64,000 bases of DNA from a virus. Location of the stretch: IMG/VR virus record IMGVR_UViG_3300048580_000526, positions 25,964 through 89,963 of that record. One strand, given 5' to 3'. The notes beneath the pieces are model-generated. The model was given only the letters and a program-made list of their open reading frames with translations, was not told the DNA's origin and did not search any database. A program made the position numbers and the translations under genes. This document shows positions 34,525-44,147 of this stretch, piece after piece. Each line of letters opens with the position of its first letter. Positions within the stretch are counted from its first letter, which is position 1.

Positions 34525-36216
34525 ATGCCATACACAATCAATAAGTATAACGGTGAATTATTAACCAGTATAAATGATGGTCAGATTGACACATCATCTA
34601 CATCTTTACGACTTTTGGGTAAAGGTTCAACCAATTATGGGGAATTGACTGCTGAAAATTTCATATTCTTGTTGGAAAATTTCGCAAGAACTAATTCACC
34701 ATCAAATCCATTAGTTGGACAATTGTGGTACCATTTAAATGCCAATGGCACAGGTAATCATATTCTGAAAATCTGTACAGCGATAACACCTGCGATAGTT
34801 TGGGAAGGTATAAATGAAATCAACAAAGACGCAATTGGTTCTGCTGTAGGTTCTGGTCGTCCACCATTGCCATCAAGTGGTACCACTTATTGGAATGGTA
34901 GTCAGTTGGAAGCATATTGCCCAACATACCCCTTTAATGGTGGTTGGAGAATAATTGGTCCGATTGCCCCAGCTGCAAATAATACCCTTACCAACAATCT
35001 TCAAAGTGATGTTTATTATGATGTTATTACCGATAGTGCAAATGTCACCCATGGCGTTGTTGTAATTGCGACTAATGGCGTACCTGTTGTGATTTTTTCT
35101 GAAACTGCTGCATCTTTTACCCCAAAAGCCAATACTTCAACAGCAAAAAACACACCATTAACAAAATTTACAAATATTTCTGGTGGAATGAACATCAATT
35201 CAGATTTCACCACCGGTTCTGTGTTTAACCCTGTTAGTATATCCACCAATCTTTTACCAAATGGTGATGCCAATTTGACTATTGGTAGTGTATCCAAACG
35301 TTGGGGAATCGTGTATTCTCGTGCTATTCAGTTTGATTATATTAGAACTTCAGACGTTAATGGTAATTGGTCTGGTGAAACTGATGTTAGAACATTGATG
35401 AGAAACAACATTGACAATACCCCTGCATTGTCAAATACCTATAATTTGGGTGGTAGTTCATCAAAATGGAAGAACGTTTATGGGCAAACAGTCAACGCAG
35501 ATACTTTATCTGTTGGTGGCTCGACAATTGATTTCTCCAAATATATGAGATTGGACGCCAGTAATGAGCCAACAACATCTTCTACAAGTTTGGGTTCTCC
35601 TATTACTGCTTGGGGAAAAGTTTACGCAGGTGAACTTCATGTCAATAATATTTTCTTGGGATTGACTGGTGCTACTTCAACAACATCGGTCAGCATATTA
35701 AATTTCGCAAGAAAAGATGATGATATTATTCCATTGATAGATTCTACTAATAATATTGGTAGTGCCACCAATCGCTACAATAACGTATACACCAATACTG
35801 CTACAGTTGCCACCTTGACCGTTAGTGGAACAATCAACAATATCGCTCCAGCGAATTTGGTTAGGACAGACTTGGTTCAAGCATTTACCAAGCAACACAA
35901 TTTCCCTGCTATTTTGTTAACAGGTATATCCATTGCTTGGAACCTTGATAATGCACAAACTGGGCAAGTGGTCCTCGATAGTGATAAATTGATAAATAAT
36001 CCTGTAGGTATGGTGAACGGTGGAAGATACACTTTAATCGTTCAGCAAGATGGTGTTGGGAATCATGTTTTAGCATTCCCATCTGTTGGTTCTGTTTATA
36101 AGTTTGATGCCAGTATGTCATCAAATGTTATGGCTGCAGCCGATTCCACCACTATCTATGAATTTATTAGCGACAGTGCATTTATGTACTGCGTGAATGT
36201 GAAGCAGTTTAGTTGA
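34525..36216 (+). CDS. Tail fibre paralogue 1
   Basis: 563 residues. The first about 95 residues (SINDGQIDTSSTSLRLLGKG, NYGELTAENFIFLLENFAR, PLVGQLWYHL) form a module shared with four other proteins here (starts 36227, 39978, 44216, 48896), probably the part that attaches to the baseplate or to another fibre segment. The middle contains repeats of the SKRWGIVYSRAIQF / SSKWKNVYGQTVNAD / TNRYNNVYTNTATV type, known from fibre shafts. The C-terminal about 90 residues (LIVQQDGVGNHVLAFPSVG...CVNVKQFS) form a small tip related to those of paralogues 2 to 4. It would be a trimeric, host-binding fibre. The next gene follows after 10 bases. Confidence 0.78.
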   Translation: MPYTINKYNGELLTSINDGQIDTSSTSLRLLGKGSTNYGELTAENFIFLLENFARTNSPSNPLVGQLWYHLNANGTGNHILKICTAITPAIVWEGINEINKDAIGSAVGSGRPPLPSSGTTYWNGSQLEAYCPTYPFNGGWRIIGPIAPAANNTLTNNLQSDVYYDVITDSANVTHGVVVIATNGVPVVIFSETAASFTPKANTSTAKNTPLTKFTNISGGMNINSDFTTGSVFNPVSISTNLLPNGDANLTIGSVSKRWGIVYSRAIQFDYIRTSDVNGNWSGETDVRTLMRNNIDNTPALSNTYNLGGSSSKWKNVYGQTVNADTLSVGGSTIDFSKYMRLDASNEPTTSSTSLGSPITAWGKVYAGELHVNNIFLGLTGATSTTSVSILNFARKDDDIIPLIDSTNNIGSATNRYNNVYTNTATVATLTVSGTINNIAPANLVRTDLVQAFTKQHNFPAILLTGISIAWNLDNAQTGQVVLDSDKLINNPVGMVNGGRYTLIVQQDGVGNHVLAFPSVGSVYKFDASMSSNVMAAADSTTIYEFISDSAFMYCVNVKQFS

Positions 36217-36226
36217 GAGATAGAAA

Positions 36227-39200
36227 ATGCCATATGAAATTATTAGATACAACGGTGCCCCATTAGTAGTAATCAATGATGGTACTATTAATACATCATC
36301 AACATCCTTACAATTAGTTGGTAAGGGAGTAGCGACATATGGCGAGGCAATAGCAGAAGATTTGGTTCATTTGTTGGAACATTGCACAAGTCCAACAGAA
36401 CCATTGAACCCAATTGTTGGGCAAGTATGGAATCATTTGGATGCTGGTGGCACTGGTGTTCATATTTTGAAAGTTTGTAAAGCAGAGTCCCCTGTTGTTT
36501 GGGATGCTATAATTCAATCATCTGGTGGAACAATGACTGGTTCATTGATGTTAGCCCATGATCCTGTGCAACCATTAGAAGCTGCGACCAAAAGATATAT
36601 TGATCAACGAAGTAATTTCACAGGATTGTTAGATGTTCCACATTCTTATACTGCTGGTGGTGCAGGACCGGGTTGGGTGCCTGTAATTAATTCTACCATG
36701 ACAGGATTGGAATGGGGTTTGGCTGCTGGAACTGGTGGCGGAACTGTTGGTAATTTGGTTATTGACCATCATGGAGGTGGTCCTAATACAGCTGCTAATG
36801 AATTATTGATAACAGTTGAAAATTTCACAGGAACTGGTTCACAGACGGTTTTTACACTTGCAAGTACAATTGGCTCGCAAAACAGAATAAATGTTTTTAT
36901 TGATGGTATATATCAAAATAAAAATACATTTACGTTGACAGGTTCAACATTGACATTTACAGAAATTCCTTTAGTTGGTTCAATTATTGAAGTTGAAATT
37001 TTATCAATAGTCAACCAAGGAACCACTACATTAGCTACCAATAGCACTTTGAATGTTAATATTGATAGATTTACTGGGAATGGTGTGTTGGTTAATTATA
37101 CTTTGACACATTCTTCTCTTTTAAATTATACAAATGTTTTTATTGATGGTGTATATCAAAACAAAGATTCTTATACAGTTTCTGGGACAACACTAACATT
37201 TACAGAAGCACCGTTAAATACTTCCATTATTGAAATAGAAGGATTGTATATTACAGGTACAGCCAATGATACATTAACTATTAGTGTTGACAGATTTACT
37301 TCTTCTGGTACAACTTATACATTATATGGTTCTTCAACATTGAATTATATAGATGTTTACATTTCTGGTGTATATCAAAACAAAAATACTTACACTGTTT
37401 CTGGGACAACATTAACTCTATCAACTGCACCAATAAATGGAGAGACAGTAGAAATATTGCGACATTCATTTGTTGCAGGTTCTGGTGGTAGTGTGACAGC
37501 TGTTACTAATGAATTATTGATAACTGTTGAAAATTTCACAGGCACAGGCACACAAACAATGTTTAATCTTGCGAGTACTATTGGTTCACAAAATAGAATA
37601 AATGTTTTCATAAGTGGGTTGTATCAAAACAAAGATACTTATGTTATCTCGGGAAGCATTTTAACATTATCAGTCGCTCCACCAAGTGGTTCAATCATTG
37701 AAGTTGAGGTAGTATCAATAGTCAACCAAGGAACCACGACATTAGCCACTAATAGCACTTTGAATGTTAATATTGATAGATTTACAGGAGATGGGTCTTT
37801 GGTTAATTATACTTTATCCCAAGCTTCTTCGTTGAATTTTACTAATGTTTATGTTGATGGTTTATATCAAAATAAAGATACTTATGCAGTTTCAGGAACT
37901 ACTTTAACATTTACACAGGCACCACCAAATGGTTCTATTATTGAAATAGAAGGTTTGTCAGTTACAGGAACAGCTAACGATACATTAACTATTAGTGTTG
38001 ACAGATTTACTTCTTCAGGTGTTACTTATACATTAGCTGGGTCTTCAACATTAAATAATACAGACGTTTATGTTTCTGGTTTATACCAAGACAAATCCAC
38101 CTATACAATATCAGGAACAACAATAACTTTATCAGCGGCACCGATAAATGGGTTGTCCATTGAAGTAGTTAGACATTCATTTGTTGCAGGAACGAGTGGT
38201 TCGTCTGTATCTGGTGGAACAGGAATTACAGAATTTTATAAATCAATTGTTTCATTTACAGGCACTGGTTCACAAACTGTATTCACTTTATCAAATACTT
38301 TGGCATCACAAAACACAGCCAATGTTTATGTTGATGGGGCATATCAGGATAAAAATACTTATACCATTTCAGGAACAACGTTGACATTCGTATCAGCCCC
38401 ACCAAATGCTTCTTCGATTGAAGTTGAGGTGATGGCAATTGTCAATACAGGTACCACCACAGCATCAACATCGAGCACATTGGTTGGTACTATTGGAAGA
38501 TTCACCAGTAATGGCACAACAACATCTTATACATTAGCACAATCATCCACAACATCAATGACTAATGTTTATATATCTGGACTATACCAATACAAAAACA
38601 CCTATACAGTTTCTGGAACAACTTTGACTTTATCATCATCCCCACCAAATGGTTCTATTATTGAGGTTGAAGAACTATCAATCACTGGTACTTTAGGTGA
38701 TTCTTTGATGATTTATTGTGACTATTTCACAAGTAATGGTGTAACATATACATTATCACATTCTACAACTTTGAATATGACTGACCTTTATATAGCTGGT
38801 GTTTACCAAAACAAAAATACTTATACTGTTTCTGGAACGACATTGACATTAACCACTGCCCCAATTAACGGGTTATTAATGGAAGTGACCAGTTATGCAT
38901 TTACAGCTGGTACGACAAGTGGTGGTGGAACTTCCACAAGTTCATTGAATGATCTTTATAAAGTTGTTGATACATTTACCGGCACTGGAACACAAACAGT
39001 ATTCACATTATCAAAAACATCATCATTTATAAACGTGTTTATTTCTGGTGTTTATCAAGAAAAAAATACTTATTCGGTTTCTGGAACAACTTTGACATTC
39101 TTATCAGCCCCACCATACGGAGATAAAATTGATGTTGAAATTTACACAATTGTTGTTTTTGGAACAACAACCAATGCAACAGATAGCACAATTAGTTTGA

Positions 39201-39931
39201 ACGTTGATAGATTTAATGGTAATGGTGTATTATCGTCTTTCACTTTGGCTACCACACCAAGCAATATTAATTCATTGGGTGTATATATTGATGGACTTTT
39301 CCAAGACAAGTCACTTTATTCATTAATATCTAATACAGTTACCTTTACCACCCCACCACCATCAGGGACAAATTTGGAAATTGGTACCATAATTATTTCT
39401 GGTGCATCTGGGGATACCTTGAATTATACTACAAATTCATTTGTTGGTGATGGCACAACAACATCTTATACCTTGACAACATCATCCACTTCATTGTATA
39501 CTGATGTTTATATTTCTGGATTATACCAAGAAAGTTCCACCTATACAGTGTCTGGGACAACGTTAACTTTCAGTACAGCCCCATTGAACGGCGATGTTAT
39601 CAATGTTGTAGTGGAAAAAATCACAAGCACATCAACATCAGGTGGTACAGGTGGACCGGGAACAGTTGAATGGAATCTTATTACAGCAAGCACAGGTTTC
39701 TTGGCGTTGACAGAAGATGTTACATTACATGCCCCTACCCACCAAATACGTGGGAACAAATATACATTGGTTGTGAATCAAACAGGCAATCATGCAGTTA
39801 TTTTTGACCCAGTTTATAAATTCCAAGGTGGAATAATACCAACAATCAGTCAAGGTGCTAATAAGACCGATATTTTCACATTTTTATCAAATGGGACATA
39901 TTTACTTGGAATAAGTTCTCAAAATTTCTAA
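36227..39931 (+). CDS. Tail fibre paralogue 2 with twelve beta repeats
   Basis: 1234 residues. The shared N-terminal module (INDGTINTSSTSLQLVGKG) is followed by a TMTGSLMLAHDPVQPLEAATKRYID segment, typical of phage fibres. Residues about 192-1130 hold twelve repeats of about 75-80 residues (pattern FTGTG...FTL...NVFIDGVYQNKNTYTVSGTTLTF..APP.GS.IEVE). They run in an A-B-C order four times. The C-terminus (LVVNQTGNHAVIF...ILGISSQNF-like) is the same small tip as in paralogues 1, 3 and 4. This is probably a long shaft or a multi-domain adhesin. The first two triplets are close to identical in DNA in places, so repeat number may change by recombination. Confidence 0.78.
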   Translation: MPYEIIRYNGAPLVVINDGTINTSSTSLQLVGKGVATYGEAIAEDLVHLLEHCTSPTEPLNPIVGQVWNHLDAGGTGVHILKVCKAESPVVWDAIIQSSGGTMTGSLMLAHDPVQPLEAATKRYIDQRSNFTGLLDVPHSYTAGGAGPGWVPVINSTMTGLEWGLAAGTGGGTVGNLVIDHHGGGPNTAANELLITVENFTGTGSQTVFTLASTIGSQNRINVFIDGIYQNKNTFTLTGSTLTFTEIPLVGSIIEVEILSIVNQGTTTLATNSTLNVNIDRFTGNGVLVNYTLTHSSLLNYTNVFIDGVYQNKDSYTVSGTTLTFTEAPLNTSIIEIEGLYITGTANDTLTISVDRFTSSGTTYTLYGSSTLNYIDVYISGVYQNKNTYTVSGTTLTLSTAPINGETVEILRHSFVAGSGGSVTAVTNELLITVENFTGTGTQTMFNLASTIGSQNRINVFISGLYQNKDTYVISGSILTLSVAPPSGSIIEVEVVSIVNQGTTTLATNSTLNVNIDRFTGDGSLVNYTLSQASSLNFTNVYVDGLYQNKDTYAVSGTTLTFTQAPPNGSIIEIEGLSVTGTANDTLTISVDRFTSSGVTYTLAGSSTLNNTDVYVSGLYQDKSTYTISGTTITLSAAPINGLSIEVVRHSFVAGTSGSSVSGGTGITEFYKSIVSFTGTGSQTVFTLSNTLASQNTANVYVDGAYQDKNTYTISGTTLTFVSAPPNASSIEVEVMAIVNTGTTTASTSSTLVGTIGRFTSNGTTTSYTLAQSSTTSMTNVYISGLYQYKNTYTVSGTTLTLSSSPPNGSIIEVEELSITGTLGDSLMIYCDYFTSNGVTYTLSHSTTLNMTDLYIAGVYQNKNTYTVSGTTLTLTTAPINGLLMEVTSYAFTAGTTSGGGTSTSSLNDLYKVVDTFTGTGTQTVFTLSKTSSFINVFISGVYQEKNTYSVSGTTLTFLSAPPYGDKIDVEIYTIVVFGTTTNATDSTISLNVDRFNGNGVLSSFTLATTPSNINSLGVYIDGLFQDKSLYSLISNTVTFTTPPPSGTNLEIGTIIISGASGDTLNYTTNSFVGDGTTTSYTLTTSSTSLYTDVYISGLYQESSTYTVSGTTLTFSTAPLNGDVINVVVEKITSTSTSGGTGGPGTVEWNLITASTGFLALTEDVTLHAPTHQIRGNKYTLVVNQTGNHAVIFDPVYKFQGGIIPTISQGANKTDIFTFLSNGTYLLGISSQNF
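36800..39640 (+). repeat. Four tandem triplets of fibre repeats
   Basis: Triplets begin near 36800, 37511, 38231 and 38951, a period of 711-720 bases, each encoding three related beta repeats. Copies 1 and 2 are the most alike (for example the segments at about 37012-37075 and 37722-37785); copies 3 and 4 have diverged. Repeats are in frame and within the 36227 gene. Confidence 0.75.
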
Positions 39932-39936
39932 AAATT

Positions 39937-39944
39937 CATAAATA
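39937..39944 (+). promoter_or_regulatory. Late-type element CATAAATA
   Basis: One base from GATAAATA, 33 bases before the ATG at 39978, in the only gap between fibre paralogues 2 and 3. Confidence 0.4.
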
Positions 39945-39977
39945 GTATTATGAATTTTATTTTGAGGATACCAAATT

Positions 39978-41498
39978 ATGACATACAATATCAATACCTA
40001 TGATGGATTATTATTAACCACAATTAACGATGGTCAAGTTGATACCACTTCATCGTCACTAACATTATTAGGCAAAGGTGTCACCAGTTACGGTGAAAGT
40101 ATAGCGGAAAATTATATCCATCTTTTGGAAAACTTCGCAAGAACCACCGCCCCCACCAACCCGTTGCGTGGGCAATTTTGGTATCACCTTGACGCCAATG
40201 GTTCTGGCAATCATGTTTTAAAAGTTTGCAAGAGCGTCAGCCCTGCCACATGGACCACAGTGGGTGGTATTACCAGTGCATCCTCTTCCAACATCAGCGG
40301 GTTCCCTGCCAGCCCTGTGGATGGGGACATTTATTGGGACGGGCACCAACTTTGGGTATGGGACAATACAGCATCCACATGGGCACTTATAGGTCCAATG
40401 TCCACCCCAAACCAAAACACCTCAGTCAAGTTTGATGGTGGATTGGTATCTGACGGAACAGCGTTCAAGAACATCATCAAGGTAGTAGTCAACGGCAAGA
40501 TCGTCGCGATATTCTCTGACACATCATCTCCATTCACCCCAGTACCTGCGTTTAACGATGGTACAGGTGCCACAACAAAATTCCCAACAATTTATGGTGG
40601 GATGACCTTGAATGCAGATTTTATCAATTCCACCCCTTATGCCCCATTGAATGCCAGTTCGCAGCCTACAACTAATAATAGTTTTGATTTAGGTTCCAAT
40701 TCCAATCGCTGGGCAACAGTTTACACTACCACTTTAGATGCTACCACGATCAAAGTCGGTGGTTCATCTATCCCTGTTACCAATCTTATGAAGACCAACA
40801 CAGCCAATACTCCAACAGCAGTATCGTTGGATTTGGGTTCGCCCACTCACCCATTTGGGTCGGTATATGCAAAAAATCTAATATTGGATGATGACCCTGG
40901 TGTGCCAGCTTCTGTTGGTGATGGTGTGTTCAAAGTTCCAGTTGGAACTACAGCCCAACGTCCTGCATCACCTGTAGCTGGTACCTTGCGCTTTAATACC
41001 AACACGCCATCATTTGAGGGTTATAGTTCATCTGGTAATTGGGTATCGTTGACTGATCAAACATCTGGTGATTCTCGTTATCTTCAATTGGCTGGTGGTA
41101 CTTTAACAGGTGCATTATCATCATCAAGTAGTGTTACGTTAACAGGTTCTACTACTTTGACACAAATAAAAGAAACAAAAGCTGCTGTTACAGTGGCTGC
41201 AAATTCTGCAACTATTGATTTATCTGCAGGAACAGTATTTACTATATCATTGACCCAAAACATTACCACAGTGACCTTCAATAACGTTCCATCATCTGGT
41301 TTGGTTGCTGGTATAACTGTATTTTTGACCCAAGATGCCACTGGTGGTAGGACTGTTACTTGGCCATCGAGTGTGGCTTGGGGTTCTGCTAATGCTCCAT
41401 CATTGACAAGCACAGGAAATAAAACTGATATTATCACAATGGTTACCTACAATGGTGGTACCACATGGTATGGTGTATTGGTTGGAAAAGGATTTTAA
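39978..41498 (+). CDS. Tail fibre paralogue 3
   Basis: 506 residues. The N-terminal module (TTINDGQVDTTSSSLTLLGKG...PLRGQFWYHLD) matches the other four. A second conserved block (about 110-330: GDIYWDGHQLWVWDNTAS, LIGPMSTP, GGMTLNADF, SNRWATVYTTTLDA, VPVGTTAQRPASPVAGTLRF) is shared with paralogues 4 and 5. The C-terminus (VFLTQDATGGRTVTWPSSVAW...KTDIITMV...GVLVGKGF) is a compact tip domain common in phage fibres and nearly the same as in paralogue 4. Codons in 40130-40560 are markedly more C-ending than elsewhere in the gene. A small tip-type protein gene follows after 13 bases. Confidence 0.8.
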   Translation: MTYNINTYDGLLLTTINDGQVDTTSSSLTLLGKGVTSYGESIAENYIHLLENFARTTAPTNPLRGQFWYHLDANGSGNHVLKVCKSVSPATWTTVGGITSASSSNISGFPASPVDGDIYWDGHQLWVWDNTASTWALIGPMSTPNQNTSVKFDGGLVSDGTAFKNIIKVVVNGKIVAIFSDTSSPFTPVPAFNDGTGATTKFPTIYGGMTLNADFINSTPYAPLNASSQPTTNNSFDLGSNSNRWATVYTTTLDATTIKVGGSSIPVTNLMKTNTANTPTAVSLDLGSPTHPFGSVYAKNLILDDDPGVPASVGDGVFKVPVGTTAQRPASPVAGTLRFNTNTPSFEGYSSSGNWVSLTDQTSGDSRYLQLAGGTLTGALSSSSSVTLTGSTTLTQIKETKAAVTVAANSATIDLSAGTVFTISLTQNITTVTFNNVPSSGLVAGITVFLTQDATGGRTVTWPSSVAWGSANAPSLTSTGNKTDIITMVTYNGGTTWYGVLVGKGF

Positions 41499-41511
41499 TT
41501 AGGAGAACAAA

Positions 41512-42204
41512 ATGGCGTTAACAAAATTAGACTTATCATTAATAAATGGGCTTGGTACAGCTGCTATAATGGATGTTGGTACAGGGGCTAACAATGTTGT
41601 TCAATTGGATGGAACAGGAAAACTACCAACCATTGATATTAGTCAGGGGACTGGGCTAACCACTGGACAATTGCCTATTCATACCCATCCTGCGTCAAGT
41701 ATAACAGGGACAATTTCGGCATCAAGTATATCTGGGACATTATCATTGTCGCAATTGGGCACAGGTACAGCATCTGCGTCAACATTTCTTCGTGGAGATG
41801 GGACTTGGCAGGCAATGTCAACCATATCATCTGGTGGTGCAATAAAACAACAATACTTTTCAGCTAATGGGAACTTTACAGTCCCTGCTGGTGTAACATC
41901 ATTAAAAGTATTTGTGGCAGGAAATGGTCCTATCGGAGCAGGAACTAGTAGCTTTGGTAATTATGTTAGTTCAAATGGTGTGTTGGGGGAAGATTTTATT
42001 ATTTATGGTTCGCAAGGTGGGTCTTTTCTGACAGGAATAACAGAGACATATACTTATGGTAATGTTAGTGGGAGTAGTCCTTATATTGGTGGGGTTGGAA
42101 CAAATTGTCGTGTAAAGGTGATAACAGGTTTGTCTCCTGCTGCAGTAATTTCTGTTACAATTGGTGCTGGTGGCGGTGCAGTATTAGTAGAATGGATAGG
42201 TTAA
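41512..42204 (+). CDS. Fibre-tip paralogue A with Gly-rich C-terminus
   Basis: 230 residues. The N-terminus (LTKLDLSLINGLGTAAIMDV..NNVVQLDGTGKLP) is shared with proteins starting at 45849, 46781 and 47707. The phage-fibre linker STFLRGDGTWQAM follows, near residue 95. The C-terminal half starts FTVPAGVTSLKVFVAG and ends ISVTIGAGGGAVLVEW, the pattern of glycine-rich receptor-binding or adhesin tips in tailed phages. It lies directly after fibre 3 (RBS AGGAG) and before assembly-type genes, so it probably forms or caps the distal part of that fibre. Function is inferred from pattern and position. Confidence 0.65.
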   Translation: MALTKLDLSLINGLGTAAIMDVGTGANNVVQLDGTGKLPTIDISQGTGLTTGQLPIHTHPASSITGTISASSISGTLSLSQLGTGTASASTFLRGDGTWQAMSTISSGGAIKQQYFSANGNFTVPAGVTSLKVFVAGNGPIGAGTSSFGNYVSSNGVLGEDFIIYGSQGGSFLTGITETYTYGNVSGSSPYIGGVGTNCRVKVITGLSPAAVISVTIGAGGGAVLVEWIG

Positions 42205-42228
42205 TAAATTTAAATTAGGAGTAGTATT

Positions 42229-42582
42229 ATGATAGAAAGATATGTTATAGTTGAAAATGGTGTTGTGATTAACGCTGTTGTTCATGATGAAGAAAGTGGG
42301 TGGAATCCACCAGAAGGTACTTTGTTGATAAAAACAGAAACTGCCAGTATTGGTGATATGTTTGATGGGACAAATTTTACATCCCCACCAGCACCAGTCC
42401 CAACAGCAGAACAAATCAGAGCCAGCGTTTTGCAACAATTAATTGTAATTGATCAAAAATCAATTAGACCAAATCGTTCCATAATGTCTGCAATTGCAGC
42501 AGGGCAAATTCCTGATGAAGCAGACGTTACAATGTTGAATGATTTAATCAACCAAGCAGCAACATTAAGAGGGCAATTATGA
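42229..42582 (+). CDS. Tail fibre assembly-type small protein
   Basis: 117 residues. The first 65 residues (YVIVENGVVINAVVHDEESGWNPPEGTLLI...GDMFDGTNFTSPP) are typical of the small proteins encoded after phage fibres. The rest is helical (AEQIRASVLQQLIVIDQKS...LINQAATLRGQL), a feature also seen in the 48587 product. Such proteins are thought to help fibre folding or attachment. The gene overlaps the next start by 4 bases (ATGA). Confidence 0.6.
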   Translation: MIERYVIVENGVVINAVVHDEESGWNPPEGTLLIKTETASIGDMFDGTNFTSPPAPVPTAEQIRASVLQQLIVIDQKSIRPNRSIMSAIAAGQIPDEADVTMLNDLINQAATLRGQL

Positions 42583-43223
42583 CACAATTTATATTAGTTG
42601 ATAACGACAAAAAAGTATTTGGACCACAACAATGGGATTCGATGGGATTTTCTCTTTTGTTGTTGAATCAATATGGTATGAATATTAGTTTGAATGAAAG
42701 AGAACCGTTAGGTGTGTTTAGATTGAACAATGAATTGGCGTTTTTCCCAGTTGAAATAAATTCCCCAACATATAATCCAGCATATCAAACGCTTTCCAAT
42801 GAAAAAATTGAAATTAGGGATACATCTGCGATTTTAACTTATGATGTTATTGACATACCTGTTGAAGTAGCTAAAAGTCAAGCATTATCAACGCTGGCTT
42901 CTTTGAGGTATGACAAACAGAGTTCTGGTATGAAATTTGGCGATACAACAATTGCAACAGACACATCCAGTCAAGCTTTATTAAATGGTGCTTATAATTT
43001 GGCGTTACATGATGCTGAATTAACTATTCAGTTCAAAACTAAAAAAGGATGGATAAATATTAACGCAGAGCAAATAATTCTGTTGGCTGTTGGTGTTGGT
43101 AAATTTATCCAAAAATGTTTTAGTGTTGAAAAAATACATTATGATAAAATTATGGCAATGTCATCATCGGAACAAATTTTTAATTATATAGAGCACCATT
43201 TAACTGATGGTTGGCCAGAATGA
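42579..43223 (+). CDS. Fibre-associated protein with DUF4376-like domain
   Basis: 214 residues. Residues about 115-205 (ASLRYDKQSSGMKFGDTTIATDTSSQALLNGAY, then FKTKKGWININAEQIILLAVGVGKFIQKCF) follow the DUF4376 pattern: a helix, a T-x-x-x-x-AL-GAY segment and a final helix ending in CFxxE. DUF4376 proteins are commonly encoded beside tail fibres and are considered assembly or tip proteins. The N-terminal 110 residues are beta-rich and unassigned. It is translationally coupled to the 42229 gene. Confidence 0.6.
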   Translation: MTQFILVDNDKKVFGPQQWDSMGFSLLLLNQYGMNISLNEREPLGVFRLNNELAFFPVEINSPTYNPAYQTLSNEKIEIRDTSAILTYDVIDIPVEVAKSQALSTLASLRYDKQSSGMKFGDTTIATDTSSQALLNGAYNLALHDAELTIQFKTKKGWININAEQIILLAVGVGKFIQKCFSVEKIHYDKIMAMSSSEQIFNYIEHHLTDGWPE

Positions 43224-43234
43224 GGATGACATAA

Positions 43235-44146
43235 ATGATTTATCAAAAGATGATGATGGGTAGTGCGAGTAATTCTACTGGGAAATTTGTTTTATTTAAT
43301 AAAACTTCTGGTAGAGTTGCGACATCATTGGATGGTATTACTTGGGTTTCGGGTGATACACCTTTTACTACAGCAGGAAAAACAATTGCTGGTTTTAGTG
43401 CTGGAAATGGGATGTATGTTGCTGGTTCAAATGCATCTGGTGCATTTACTTGTTATTCAATGGATGGGTTAAATTGGACACAATGCCCAACTTCTTATAA
43501 TATGGAATGTTGTGCATATTCAAAAGAATTAGGAATGTGGGTATCAGGAACATATTATTATTCAACACAAGCAGCAAAATCAACCGATGGTATAAATTGG
43601 ACTCCAACAACCAATGTTCAAATCCAGGCAGTAACTGCATTTAACGGAAAATTTGTTGCGTCTTACACCGGATATGGAACCGGGTATACTTCTATTGATG
43701 GTATCAATTGGGTTAACACTTGGAATATGCCATCATCCGGAGGGGAACCTAGTGTGGCAAACGGAATTTGTTTTACTTGGACTGCAAATAACGATAATGG
43801 CTGGCATAATTTGTGGGGATACAAATCGCTAGATGGTACTACTTTTTCATATGATGCAAATTTACCAAATAATATATTCAGTATGATTTATGTTAATGGG
43901 GCATATTTTTCTGGTGCAAGATTTGGGTGGAATAGTTCGAATTATAAATCAACAGATGGTGTAAATTGGACTACGTTGGTTGTTCCAGCAGTGTTTTCAA
44001 AAATATTTACTAATGGTGTTAATTTAGTTGGGTTCGTTGCTAATGGTTCCGTGTATTATTCGACCGATTGGGGTAATAGTTGGGTTTCAGCAGGTCAACC
44101 AGCAGGTGCTGGTAATGGCGAAAACTATACAGTTTTATATGGTTAA
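43235..44146 (+). CDS. Asp-box beta-propeller protein, probable adhesin
   Basis: 303 residues with seven Asp-box-like motifs at regular spacing: SLDGITWVS, SMDGLNWTQ, STDGINWTP, SIDGINWVN, SLDGTTFSY, STDGVNWTT and STDWGNSWVS. Asp boxes mark blades of sialidase- and BNR-type propellers, so a propeller of about seven short blades is likely. The sialidase catalytic residues (Arg triad, Tyr/Glu) are not evident, so binding is more likely than cleavage. The gene is in the fibre locus between the assembly proteins and fibre 4. No signal peptide is present. It could be the host-binding end of a fibre. Confidence 0.65.
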   Translation: MIYQKMMMGSASNSTGKFVLFNKTSGRVATSLDGITWVSGDTPFTTAGKTIAGFSAGNGMYVAGSNASGAFTCYSMDGLNWTQCPTSYNMECCAYSKELGMWVSGTYYYSTQAAKSTDGINWTPTTNVQIQAVTAFNGKFVASYTGYGTGYTSIDGINWVNTWNMPSSGGEPSVANGICFTWTANNDNGWHNLWGYKSLDGTTFSYDANLPNNIFSMIYVNGAYFSGARFGWNSSNYKSTDGVNWTTLVVPAVFSKIFTNGVNLVGFVANGSVYYSTDWGNSWVSAGQPAGAGNGENYTVLYG

Positions 44147-44147
44147 A

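Noticed and set aside
36800-39640. Regular repeats suggestive of a CRISPR or satellite array
   Set aside because: Repeats are about 240 bases in 711-720-base triplets, fully coding and in frame, with no short identical repeats and spacers.
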